A stretch of DNA of 10,142 nt from Actinobacteria bacterium UBA5182 (GCA_002413185.1 DHWM01000126.1:1-10142), one strand, 5' to 3'; shown: positions 1-8,521, counted from the stretch's first letter. Notes: generated by a model not told the origin, from the sequence alone. Translations and numbers: made by a program.

Positions 1-674
1 GTGATGCGGGCGGCGAGGCCCTCGACGACGGCGGTCTTGCCGACGCCGGGCTCGCCAACCAGCACGGGGTTGTTCTTGGTCCGGCGGCTGAGGACCTGGA
101 TGACCCTGCGGATCTCGTCGTCCCGCCCGATCACGGGGTCGAGCTTGCCCGCGCGGGCGAGCTCGGTGAGGTCGCGGCCGTACCGCTCCAGCGCCTGGTA
201 CTTCTCCTCGGGGTTCTGGTCGGTGACGCGCTGCCGTCCTCGAACCTCGGCCAGGGCCGCCAGGACCTCGTTCCGGGTGAGCCCGGCGTCCGCCAGCATC
301 CGGGCAACGTCCGAAGCACCCTCCATCAGCGCCAGGAACAGGTGCTCGGTGGAGACGTACTCGTCGGTGAGGGCCGAGGCTTCGGTGAGGGCTCGCTCCA
401 GGATGTGGCGTGTCGCTGCGGACATGTACAGCTCCTGCCCGGACGGCCCGTACACCTTGGGGATCTTCTCGAGCAGCCCCTCCACCCGGACCCGGAGCTG
501 CCGGGGCGACTGTCCCAGGCGCTGGAGGACCGGATACACCACCCCTTCGGGATCGGACAGGAGCGCCGAAAGGACGTGGGCCGGCTCGACCAGCTGGTGG
601 TTGTGGGCGCGGGCGAGATCCTGCGCCGCCTGCAGGGCCTGCTGCGACTTCAGCGTGAGCTTGTTCAGGTCCAT
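1..674 (-). CDS. clpB: ATP-dependent disaggregase ClpB, N-terminal part (cut by window edge)
   Basis: ClpB is a hexameric cytoplasmic AAA+ chaperone that threads proteins out of aggregates and hands them to DnaK/DnaJ/GrpE. Only the first 224 codons are here. They start MDLNKLTLKSQQAL, and residues 1-145 form the double Clp N domain (repeats near 6-70 and 82-145, the second including EYVSTEHLFLAL). The first ATPase domain then begins (KLDPVIGRDDEIRRVIQVLSRR, about 177-198), with Walker A GEPGVGKT at 207-214. The sequence runs off the window right after this motif, so Walker B and the second ATPase domain are not visible. The ATG lies 2 nt beyond the hspR stop, which implies translational coupling; the only purine-rich stretch upstream is a run of Gs inside the hspR end. 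The long N domain and position after hspR favour ClpB over ClpA or ClpC. Function is inferred from family; no defect is seen in the visible part. Confidence 0.96.
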   Translation of the reverse strand, partial: MDLNKLTLKSQQALQAAQDLARAHNHQLVEPAHVLSALLSDPEGVVYPVLQRLGQSPRQLRVRVEGLLEKIPKVYGPSGQELYMSAATRHILERALTEASALTDEYVSTEHLFLALMEGASDVARMLADAGLTRNEVLAALAEVRGRQRVTDQNPEEKYQALERYGRDLTELARAGKLDPVIGRDDEIRRVIQVLSRRTKNNPVLVGEPGVGKTAVVEGLAARI

Positions 675-676
675 GG

Positions 677-1210
677 CTAGGAGCCCCCCGGCCCCACCGC
701 GATGGGGCCGCGACGCGGCCGTTCGGCCCGCCCTTCCTGCGGTCGGACCGCGGTGCGGGACTCGAACTGCATCCGCCGGACCAGCGACAACGGCACCATC
801 TCCGTGCCCGGGCGCTGGCTGCGGGCCCGTTCGAGCTCCTCGCCCATCCGTTGACGGACCCGGCCGAGCTCACGGCCCAGGCGCTCCATGCGCCGGCGCA
901 TCTGTTCGATCTCGTTCTCCAGCTCCACGACCATCTTCACCCCCGCCAGGTTGATGCCGCGCTGGTGGGTGAGCCGCTGGATGGCCTGCAGGCGGGCGAT
1001 GTCGCGCTCGGAGTATCGGCGGGTGTTCCCGGCGGTCCGGGCCGGATTGAGGAGGCCCTTCCGCTCGTAGATCCGAAGCGTCTGTGGGTGCATCCCGGCG
1101 AGCTCCGCCGCCACGCTGATGATGTACACGGCCCGGTCCTCCGACTCATCGGGTCGCTGCCACCGCTCGCTCCCCTCGGCCCCACCGGCTCTCCCGGCGC
1201 CCTTCGCCAT
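677..1210 (-). CDS. hspR: HspR, MerR-family heat-shock repressor
   Basis: HspR is the actinobacterial repressor of the dnaK operon. In studied species it binds HAIR inverted repeats, with DnaK as co-repressor, and comes off when DnaK is occupied by unfolded protein. Numbered from the ATG at 1210, the MerR helix-turn-helix is near residues 29-50 (SVAAELAGMHPQTLRIYERKG), followed by the wing (NTRRYSERDIARL) and a dimerisation helix rich in Glu and Arg near 93-130. The protein is 177 aa, longer than many HspRs: it has a Gly/Ala/Glu-rich N-terminal extension of about 25 residues and a basic, Pro/Gly-rich C-terminal tail. A GTG at 1219 is an alternative start, but the GGGAGG ribosome site would be only 2 nt from it and 11 nt from the ATG, so I prefer the ATG. 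It lies 18 nt after dnaJ and 2 nt before clpB, so it is probably self-regulated. Confidence 0.93.
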   Translation of the reverse strand: MAKGAGRAGGAEGSERWQRPDESEDRAVYIISVAAELAGMHPQTLRIYERKGLLNPARTAGNTRRYSERDIARLQAIQRLTHQRGINLAGVKMVVELENEIEQMRRRMERLGRELGRVRQRMGEELERARSQRPGTEMVPLSLVRRMQFESRTAVRPQEGRAERPRRGPIAVGPGGS

Positions 1211-1228
1211 CTCCTTCACCGCCTCCCG

Positions 1229-2407
1229 TCAGACCTTCAGCCGCTTCCGCGGCGATTCCTGCTCCAGGTCGCGGAGTTGCGACAGGAGCTGCTTCTCCTC
1301 CTTCGAGAGCTTCGAAGGAACGTCAACCTTGACCGTCACCAGGAGGTCGCCCGATCCGCCCTTCCTCGGCCTCGGCGCGCCCTTCCCCCTGATCCGGAAC
1401 GTCTTGCCGGACGGGGTGCCCGGGGGGACCTTCAGAGTGACCGGCCCGTTCAGCGTGGGAACCTCGACGTTGGCGCCCAGCGCCACCTCGGCGTAGGTGA
1501 CTGGCAGCTGGAGCGTGAGGTCCGAGTCCTTCCGCCCGAACAGCTTGTGGGGAGCCACCCGAACCACCACGAACAGGTCGCCCGCCGCCGATCCCGCACC
1601 GCCGGATTCGCCCCGGCCCGACAGGCGGATCCGGGCGCCGTCCTTGACCCCCGGCGGGATGCGGACAGAGAACTCCCGGGTCCGCCGAACGCTCCCGGAC
1701 CCTCCACACTCGGAGCACGGATGTTCGATGAGCCGGCCCGTCCCGCCGCACTCCATGCACGGTCGCGACATGGAGAAGAACCCCTGGTTGACGGCGACCG
1801 AGCCGGTGCCCTTGCACTCCGGGCACGTCTTCGGGGAGGTTCCGGGCTCCGCTCCGGACCCTCCGCAATCCGGGCACGTCGCCGGGCCCTGGATCCGCAA
1901 TGGAACGGTGGTGCCCTGCATGGCCTGGTCGAACGAGACACGCACCTCGGTCTCGAGGTCCGACCCCGGGGACTGCTGTCGTCCGCCGCCTCCGCTCCCC
2001 CCGCGGCCCCCCCTGAACACGCTGAACAGGTCGCCCAGGTCTCCGATGTCCGCGAACCCCCCGCCCTCGGTGCCGAACGGGGACCCCTCGACGCGAACGC
2101 GTCCCCTCCGACCCGCCGCCCCCGCACCCGGGAAGCCACCCACTCCGAATCCGGCGCCCGACGCCGCCATCTCCCGGACCCGGTCGTACTGCTGGCGTCT
2201 CTCGGGATCGGCCAGCACGTCGTGGGCCGCGGAGACCTCCTTGAATCGCTCCTCCGCGTCTTTGTTTCCGGCGTTCGCGTCCGGGTGGAACTTCTGGGCG
2301 AGCTTCCGGTACGCCTTCTTGATGTCCGCCGGGGAGGCGTTCTTCGGAACGCCCAGCGCCTTGTAGTAGTCCTTGTCGAACCACTCCCGCCGGATCTCGC
2401 CGTCCAT
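1229..2407 (-). CDS. dnaJ: Co-chaperone DnaJ (Hsp40, type I)
   Basis: DnaJ brings unfolded clients to DnaK and stimulates its ATPase through the J domain. The 392-aa protein has every type I part. The J domain at about 13-75 carries the essential HPD tripeptide at 41-43. A Gly/Phe-rich linker follows at about 83-145. The zinc domain has four CxxC pairs at 178-181 (CPDC), 195-198 (CPEC), 217-220 (CMEC) and 231-234 (CSEC), so all eight zinc ligands are present. The two C-terminal substrate-binding barrels follow, ending in a basic tail (RKRLKV). The length is normal for the family and there is no frameshift. The ATG has a close GAGGGG site 3 nt upstream and lies 28 nt after the grpE stop. The J domain start (EWFDKDYYKALGV) matches the usual actinobacterial DnaJ N terminus, supporting this start. 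It is cotranscribed with grpE and hspR. Confidence 0.97.
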   Translation of the reverse strand: MDGEIRREWFDKDYYKALGVPKNASPADIKKAYRKLAQKFHPDANAGNKDAEERFKEVSAAHDVLADPERRQQYDRVREMAASGAGFGVGGFPGAGAAGRRGRVRVEGSPFGTEGGGFADIGDLGDLFSVFRGGRGGSGGGGRQQSPGSDLETEVRVSFDQAMQGTTVPLRIQGPATCPDCGGSGAEPGTSPKTCPECKGTGSVAVNQGFFSMSRPCMECGGTGRLIEHPCSECGGSGSVRRTREFSVRIPPGVKDGARIRLSGRGESGGAGSAAGDLFVVVRVAPHKLFGRKDSDLTLQLPVTYAEVALGANVEVPTLNGPVTLKVPPGTPSGKTFRIRGKGAPRPRKGGSGDLLVTVKVDVPSKLSKEEKQLLSQLRDLEQESPRKRLKV

Positions 2408-2435
2408 CGTCCCCTCGCTCCGCTCTCGCCGGTCT

Positions 2436-3068
2436 TCAGCGCCTGAGCACCCGTACGCCCGCCGGCCGGATGACCCGTCCCTTCATCGAATAGCCCTGGC
2501 GGAGGACGTCGGCCACCACCGGTTCGCCATCGCCCTCCCCGGACTGCAGCAGGGCCTCGTGCTGACCGGGATCGAATGACTTCCCCTTCGCCTCGATGCG
2601 CTCGAGCCCCTCCGACCGCAAGATGTCCTGGAGCTTCGCGTACACGAGCTCCACCCCGTGCAGGAACCTGTCGAAGTCCGGCTTCTGCTCGGCCGCCATC
2701 AGGGCCAGGTCGAACTCGTCGAGAACCTCGAGGAGCCGCCGCACCAGCGGCTCGGAGGCCATCTCCACCGCCCGGGTCTGCTCCTTGAGCACCCGCTTGC
2801 GGTAGTTGTCGAACTCGGCCTTGAGCCGCCGGACATGCTCCAGGTACTCCGAAGCCTGTCGCCGCGCCTCCGCCAGTTCGTCGCTCGCAGTGGAGGGAGG
2901 AGCGGGGGACGCCGGTTCGGCGACACCGGGCACCGGCCCGCCGCCGGGCTCCACCACCGGGGCCGAGGACGGGGGCGGCCCGTCGGGCCGGACCCGGCGC
3001 TTGTCCGTCACCTTGACCCGACGGCGGCTGGCCTCTTCCTCGGCGCGATCGCGGTCCCGCTCGTTCAT
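2436..3068 (-). CDS. grpE: Nucleotide exchange factor GrpE
   Basis: GrpE is a homodimer that opens the DnaK nucleotide pocket to release ADP and reset the chaperone cycle. The 210-aa product has a charged, Pro-rich disordered N terminus (about 1-62), then a long dimerisation helix (about 63-100, including EYLEHVRRLKAEFDNYRKRV, the conserved GrpE signature region). A four-helix region follows (about 105-160, LLEVLDEFDLAL and FLHGVELVYAKL). The C-terminal beta domain that contacts DnaK holds the FDPGQHEAL and VLRQGYSMKGRVIRPAGVRV segments. Length and order fit actinobacterial GrpE. The start ATG overlaps the stop of the preceding Hsp20 remnant (ATGA), and no strong Shine-Dalgarno site is visible (AAGG at best). 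Initiation may therefore depend on translation of the upstream frame. It belongs to the dnaK operon. Confidence 0.96.
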   Translation of the reverse strand: MNERDRDRAEEEASRRRVKVTDKRRVRPDGPPPSSAPVVEPGGGPVPGVAEPASPAPPSTASDELAEARRQASEYLEHVRRLKAEFDNYRKRVLKEQTRAVEMASEPLVRRLLEVLDEFDLALMAAEQKPDFDRFLHGVELVYAKLQDILRSEGLERIEAKGKSFDPGQHEALLQSGEGDGEPVVADVLRQGYSMKGRVIRPAGVRVLRR

Positions 3069-3157
3069 CCCGTCGCCTTGATCGTGATCTTCTTCGGCTT
3101 GACCTGTTCCATCTTCGGCACCTCGATCATGAGGACGCCCCGATCGGGGGCGCTTCG
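3065..3157 (-). pseudogene. C-terminal remnant of an Hsp20 (alpha-crystallin) small heat-shock protein
   Basis: Between the dnaK stop (TAG, 3160-3158) and the grpE ATG, the minus strand has an open stretch of 30 codons in the same frame as dnaK. Its peptide includes DRGVLMIEVPKMEQ followed by VKPKKITIKATG. This resembles the end of the alpha-crystallin domain and C-terminal tail of bacterial Hsp20 proteins, which commonly have a GVL-x-(I/V)-x-(I/V/L)-PK strand followed by KPK-(K/R)-I-x-I. The rest of the domain is missing, because dnaK ends directly upstream. The stop TGA overlaps the grpE start as ATGA. I infer that a whole hsp20 gene once lay here and a deletion removed all but its tail. 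An internal ATG at 3130 could give a 21-residue peptide, but no good ribosome site precedes it. The family assignment is by eye from a short match. Confidence 0.55.
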
Positions 3158-5038
<1,881 letters not shown>

Positions 5039-5044
5039 TGCGCG

Positions 5045-5050
5045 CCTCCT
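5045..5050 (-). promoter_or_regulatory. Ribosome binding site of dnaK
   Basis: The minus strand reads AGGAGG, a perfect Shine-Dalgarno core, 6 nt before the dnaK ATG. It is the strongest such site in the heat-shock operon. This fits high expression of the first gene, while the downstream genes rely on short gaps or overlaps. Confidence 0.85.
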
Positions 5051-5085
5051 GTTATCCCTCGTGAGTGTGAACTAAGTCAGTATCA

Positions 5086-5114
5086 ACAATAAAGGCTGAG
5101 TCTCATAGTGGCAA
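5086..5114 (-). promoter_or_regulatory. Predicted promoter of the dnaK operon
   Basis: On the minus strand, TTGCCA (5114-5109) and TATTGT (5091-5086) are separated by exactly 17 nt and resemble a housekeeping -35/-10 pair (5/6 and 4/6 matches to consensus). The start of transcription would be near 5079, giving a leader of about 40 nt. This is the only good pair I found between dnaK and the divergent gene on this strand. It is a prediction from spacing and consensus only. Confidence 0.6.
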
Positions 5115-5115
5115 C
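5095..5115 (-). promoter_or_regulatory. Possible degenerate HspR operator (HAIR-like)
   Basis: The plus strand has GCTGAGT, 7 nt, then TGGCAAC, compared with the HAIR consensus CTTGAGT-N7-ACTCAAG. The left half is good (5 of 6 core bases) and the right half poor (3 of 6). It overlaps the -35 element and spacer of the dnaK promoter, which is where a repressor would be expected. A short palindrome, TGAGTCTCA, is embedded at 5097-5105. No better HAIR match is visible in the gap, so this is tentative. Confidence 0.3.
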
Positions 5116-5145
5116 TTTGGGCCAGGCCGTGAATGGCTTTCCCGG

Positions 5146-5168
5146 GCCCCCATCCAGCCGGGTGGGGC
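5146..5168. other. GC-rich hairpin between the divergent promoters
   Basis: Bases 5146-5155 can pair with 5160-5168 (GCCCC/GGGGC plus four more pairs, one of them a wobble), with one bulged C at 5151 and an AGCC loop. It lies outside both predicted transcripts, upstream of both -35 elements, and lacks a T run. A transcription terminator is therefore unlikely. Its function is unknown, and it may simply reflect GC-rich composition. Confidence 0.35.
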
Positions 5169-5205
5169 TATCAGACGTCGGTCGAAAATCCGATAGGCTC
5201 ATCTG

Positions 5206-5234
5206 TTGAGTCCGACGAGTAGGGTGTCGATAAT
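5206..5234 (+). promoter_or_regulatory. Predicted promoter of the DivIVA-like gene
   Basis: TTGAGT (5206-5211) and GATAAT (5229-5234) are 17 nt apart. They match the housekeeping -35/-10 consensus at four and five of six positions. The start of transcription would be near 5241, about 30 nt before the ATG. The ribosome site AGAGGAGG (5256-5263) lies 7 nt before the ATG. The pair is well formed for a high-GC genome. Confidence 0.65.
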
Positions 5235-5270
5235 CATCTTTCGATGTAGGAAGCGAGAGGAGGCTCTTTC

Positions 5271-6410
5271 ATGGGCGGCGACTCACCCGAACTCGGCAAG
5301 GGACTGTTCGGCTACCGGCGCTCGGCGGTGAACCAGATCATCTCCGACCGGGACATCATGCTCCGGCAGGCCGAGGGCAGGGTCCGATCGGCCGAGTCGA
5401 AGGTGGCCGAGCTGCAAGGCGAGCTGGACTCGGTCCGGCAGCGGAACGGCCAGATGGAGGAACAGCTCGAACGGCTTCGGGCGCAGTTCGACGCGTTCAC
5501 GGCCGGGCAACCCATGCCCTCCGCCACGGGTGTCCTCGAGGAACCCGTCGGCCCGGGCGATGATCTCGACGCGAATGGACCGGAGGACGTTGGCGAGTTC
5601 GGCCTCGGCGCCGGTCCTGACATTCCCCCCCAGCAACCGGCCCCGGATCCCTACCTCTACGACGCGACGGAGGAAGCCGGCGGAGAGGACGCCTTCGTCT
5701 TCCAGCCAACCTACAGCACCGTTTCCGACCTCGGCGAGCCCAGGATCGGAGAGCTCGAAACGGTGGACCAGGACGACGCATCGTTCGCCGAACAGGAGGC
5801 CTTCCCGGTCGACGAGACGGGAACCGCCACCGGCCTGCAGGTCGAGCACGCCTGGCCGGATGCGGGGCCATTGGAAGAGCCAGGTGACTGGACGGCCCCC
5901 GAGCCCGCGGGCGCCGCCGCCCGGTTCGCCGCGTGGCGGCAGGAGGTCGAGCCGGTCATCCAGGCCGTCCAGTCCAAGGTGGAAGAGGTCCGCGACAGCA
6001 TCGAATCGGTGCCCGAGCGGATCCGGCAGGCGCTCGCGCCTATGGCCGACGCCATCTCCTCCATCGACGCCGACCTCTCAGAACTGGGTGCGGCCGCACC
6101 TCCGCCCTTGCTCCTGGCGCCTGAGGGCGTGACGCCCTCCGGCGAGGCCTACGACACGCAGTGGGCCGAGTCCGACCTCGGGGAGGAGGAACTGGACGTG
6201 GGGGCCGGACTGGCCGTCGACGGCGATGGCGAGGAGCTTCCGTTGGTCGATCCCGGCTCGTTCGGCGCGGACAGCGACGACGAGAACGTCGAGGTCGAGG
6301 TCGAGGAGATCGAGCTGTCGGACGAGGCTCCTCGGTCCGGGGACGCCGGGACGGAGTCCAAGGAAGAGGACGCCGGGCCATCGCCGGCGAAGCGTCGCAA
6401 GACGAAGTAG
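5271..6410 (+). CDS. Acidic coiled-coil protein with DivIVA-like N terminus, function unknown
   Basis: I do not recognise this 379-aa protein as a named gene. Its N terminus (FGYRRSAVNQIISDRD, residues 13-28) resembles the start of DivIVA/GpsB-type domains, where a short FGY(D/R)-x-x-x-V-(D/N) segment leads into a coiled coil. The coiled coil runs from about 24 to 75. Residues 80-210 are low-complexity, very acidic and Pro/Gly-rich, so probably disordered. A second amphipathic helix region is at about 216-272 (RFAAWRQEVEPVIQAV and VEEVRDSIESVPERIRQAL), followed by another strongly acidic stretch (VEVEVEEIEL near 340-349). The C-terminal end is basic, PAKRRKTK. There is no signal peptide or membrane segment, so it should be cytoplasmic. 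A role at the cell pole or division site is possible only by analogy. The start has a strong ribosome site, AGAGGAGG, 7 nt upstream, and its own promoter diverges from dnaK. Confidence 0.88.
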   Translation: MGGDSPELGKGLFGYRRSAVNQIISDRDIMLRQAEGRVRSAESKVAELQGELDSVRQRNGQMEEQLERLRAQFDAFTAGQPMPSATGVLEEPVGPGDDLDANGPEDVGEFGLGAGPDIPPQQPAPDPYLYDATEEAGGEDAFVFQPTYSTVSDLGEPRIGELETVDQDDASFAEQEAFPVDETGTATGLQVEHAWPDAGPLEEPGDWTAPEPAGAAARFAAWRQEVEPVIQAVQSKVEEVRDSIESVPERIRQALAPMADAISSIDADLSELGAAAPPPLLLAPEGVTPSGEAYDTQWAESDLGEEELDVGAGLAVDGDGEELPLVDPGSFGADSDDENVEVEVEEIELSDEAPRSGDAGTESKEEDAGPSPAKRRKTK

Positions 6411-6436
6411 AGCCGAGGAGCCGGTACCGCCCCTAC

Positions 6437-6466
6437 TTGCCGCCCCTCGGCGCGCCCTCATACACT
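6437..6466 (+). promoter_or_regulatory. Predicted promoter giving a leaderless mRNA for the iron-sulfur oxidoreductase
   Basis: TTGCCG (6437-6442) and TACACT (6461-6466) are 18 nt apart. The GTG at 6476 lies 9 nt after the -10 hexamer, about where transcription should start. No Shine-Dalgarno sequence precedes this GTG. Together these fit a leaderless transcript, which is common in actinobacteria. It remains a prediction. Confidence 0.5.
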
Positions 6467-6475
6467 CCCCGTTCG

Positions 6476-8521
6476 GTGCTTGCCCTCGTCATCCGAACCT
6501 CCACCCTGCCACTCGCCAGGATCGCCCTGATCGGCCCTGCGTTCCTCGGACTGGTCGTCCTGGCGGCGGGTGGCATCTTCTCCAGGCGGGCCTACGATCT
6601 CTACCGGTTCGTTCGTCTGGGTCAACCGGTCGGTCGCTTCGACGATCTCCCCAAACGGGTGGAGCAGGAGACCACGGTGGTCCTGGGGCAGCGAAAGCTC
6701 CTCCAGCGGTTCGGCCCCGGGATCATGCACGCCTTCATCTTCTGGGGCTTCCTGGTGCTCCTCACGACCATCGTCGAAGCCCTGGCAGAAGTCTTCCAGC
6801 CCACGTTCGCCATCCCCCTGTTCGGCCGGTCGGCGTGGCTCGGCTTCGTCCAGGACCTCTTCTCGGTCCTGGTCATCGTGGGCATCGCCATGGCCCTGTA
6901 CTTCCGGAAGGTCCAGCGCCCCGAGCGGTTCCGGGGCAGCCACCTGGAGGAGGCCGACTTCATCCTGGTGATGATCCTCGGGATCATGCTGACGCTGCTC
7001 CTGTTGAACGCGGCCCGCATCGCGCTCGGCATCGCGGAGTCACCGGAGCGGTGGACGCCGTTCTCGAACGCCATCTCGCCGCTGTTCACGCACATGGGCA
7101 AGGGCGCCCAGGGATTCTTCGAGCGCGCCTTCCTGTGGGCGCACATCGTGCTCGTGTTCGGCTTCCTGGCGTTCATCCCGTACTCCAAGCACCTGCACAT
7201 CTTCGTGTCGGAGATCAACGTGTTCTTCGCGAACACCAAGGCCCGGGGGAAGCTCCGGCCGCTGCACATCGACGTGGAGAAGCTCGAGGACGGGCAGGCC
7301 AGCCTGGGGGCGGGGACGATCCAGGACCTCACGTGGAAGCAGATCCTCGACCTCTATTCGTGCACCGAATGCGGGCGGTGCCAGGACGTGTGCCCGGCGT
7401 GGAACACCGGAAAGCCGCTGTCGCCCAAGCTCCTGGTGATGAACCTGCGGGACCATCTCTTCGAGAAGGGACCGGAGCTCCTGGCCGCGCAGAAGTCGAA
7501 GGTCGAGGTCGAACCGGTCGCGCTGAACCCGAACGTCATCGAGGACGAGGTCATCTGGGACTGCACCACCTGCGGGGCCTGCGTGCAGGAATGCCCCGTC
7601 GACATCGAGCACGTCGACCACATCGTGGACATGCGCCGGAACCTGGTGATGGGCGAGTCGAGGTTCCCCCAGGAAGCGGGGCTGTTGCTCCGGAACCTGG
7701 AGAGCTCATCCAACCCGTGGGGACAGCCGCAATCGGATCGGGCGGCCTGGGCCAAGGATCTGGGCGTCCGGATCCTCGAGGACGGCGGACAGGCCCCCGA
7801 GTACCTGTACTGGGTGGGATGCGCGGGGTCCTTCGACGACCGGGCCAAGAAGATCACCCAGGCGGTGGCCCGGGTCCTGCAGAAGGCCGCCGTCCCCTTC
7901 GCCATCCTGGGGCCGCAGGAGCTCTGCAACGGTGACCCCGCCAGGCGGATCGGCAACGAATACCTCTTCCAGACCCTCGCCGAACAGAACGTGCAGACGC
8001 TCAACGGCAAGGGCATCCGCAAGGTCATCGTCAACTGTCCTCACTGCTTCAACACGCTGAAGAACGAATATCCGGACTACGGCGGCACCTACGAGGTCAT
8101 CCATCACACGCAGCTCTTCGCCCGGCTGATCAAGGAGGGCCGGCTCCGGCCGACTGAGGAAGTCGATGAGGTGCTCACCTACCACGACCCCTGTTACCTC
8201 GGACGACACAACGGCGTGTACGACGAGCCACGGGAGGTGCTGAACGCCATCCCCGGCCTCCGGAGCACCGAGATGCCCCGGCACCGCGAACGCGGGTTCT
8301 GCTGCGGCGCCGGGGGCGCCCGCATGTGGATGGAGGAGCGGATCGGCAAGCGGGTCAACGTGGAGCGGACGGAGGAAGCCATCTCCACCGGCGCCGACAC
8401 GATGGGGGTGGCCTGCCCCTATTGCCTGATCATGCTGGACGACGGGGCGAAGGCGAAAGGCGGCTCGCTGAAGGTCCTGGACGTGGCGCAGCTCGTGGCG
8501 AGGGCGACCGGCGCGGACTGA
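6476..8521 (+). CDS. Membrane-bound iron-sulfur oxidoreductase, EtfD/HdrD-like
   Basis: This 681-aa protein resembles the membrane Fe-S oxidoreductases typified by mycobacterial EtfD (Rv0338c), which take electrons from electron transfer flavoprotein during fatty-acid oxidation and reduce menaquinone. About five membrane helices (near 14-35, 83-105, 122-144, 162-183, 217-236), with His85, His223 and His239 as possible haem ligands, suggest a NarI-like cytochrome b part. Two 4Fe-4S motifs follow: Cys296/299/302/306 (CTECGRCQDVCP) and Cys363/366/369/373 (CTTCGACVQECP). Two CCG-type domains come next: the first with Cys449, Cys484, Cys521 and Cys524, the second with Cys573, Cys609-Cys610 (FCCGAGG), Cys647 and Cys650. 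The open frame extends upstream to 6161 but would overlap the previous gene in another frame; the GTG at 6476 sits before the first hydrophobic helix. No etfA or etfB lies in the window, so the electron donor is inferred from family only. Confidence 0.88.
   Translation: MLALVIRTSTLPLARIALIGPAFLGLVVLAAGGIFSRRAYDLYRFVRLGQPVGRFDDLPKRVEQETTVVLGQRKLLQRFGPGIMHAFIFWGFLVLLTTIVEALAEVFQPTFAIPLFGRSAWLGFVQDLFSVLVIVGIAMALYFRKVQRPERFRGSHLEEADFILVMILGIMLTLLLLNAARIALGIAESPERWTPFSNAISPLFTHMGKGAQGFFERAFLWAHIVLVFGFLAFIPYSKHLHIFVSEINVFFANTKARGKLRPLHIDVEKLEDGQASLGAGTIQDLTWKQILDLYSCTECGRCQDVCPAWNTGKPLSPKLLVMNLRDHLFEKGPELLAAQKSKVEVEPVALNPNVIEDEVIWDCTTCGACVQECPVDIEHVDHIVDMRRNLVMGESRFPQEAGLLLRNLESSSNPWGQPQSDRAAWAKDLGVRILEDGGQAPEYLYWVGCAGSFDDRAKKITQAVARVLQKAAVPFAILGPQELCNGDPARRIGNEYLFQTLAEQNVQTLNGKGIRKVIVNCPHCFNTLKNEYPDYGGTYEVIHHTQLFARLIKEGRLRPTEEVDEVLTYHDPCYLGRHNGVYDEPREVLNAIPGLRSTEMPRHRERGFCCGAGGARMWMEERIGKRVNVERTEEAISTGADTMGVACPYCLIMLDDGAKAKGGSLKVLDVAQLVARATGAD

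Noticed and set aside
851..2446. Long plus-strand open frame of 531 codons opposite hspR and dnaJ
   Set aside because: It is antisense to two clear genes, rich in Arg, Pro and Leu, and matches no known domain. Long antisense frames are normal in high-GC DNA.
5181..5235. Near-identical direct repeat GTCGAAAATC / GTCGATAATC, the second copy overlapping the -10 element
   Set aside because: It is only a 9 of 10 match in two copies, with no further copies nearby. It is too weak to call an operator without comparison to relatives.
6289..6312. Tandem GTCGAG hexamers
   Set aside because: They encode the acidic Val-Glu stretch in the DivIVA-like protein and are explained by its composition, not by a separate repeat element.
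6413..6450. CCGAGG/CCTCGG inverted repeat after the DivIVA-like gene, as a terminator
   Set aside because: The stem is only 6 bp with a 26-nt loop and no T run, and it overlaps the better-supported promoter of the next gene.
6161..6475. Upstream extension of the oxidoreductase frame
   Set aside because: It overlaps the end of the DivIVA-like gene in another frame, is almost all Arg/Gly, and lacks any family feature. The GTG at 6476 before the first hydrophobic helix is a better start.
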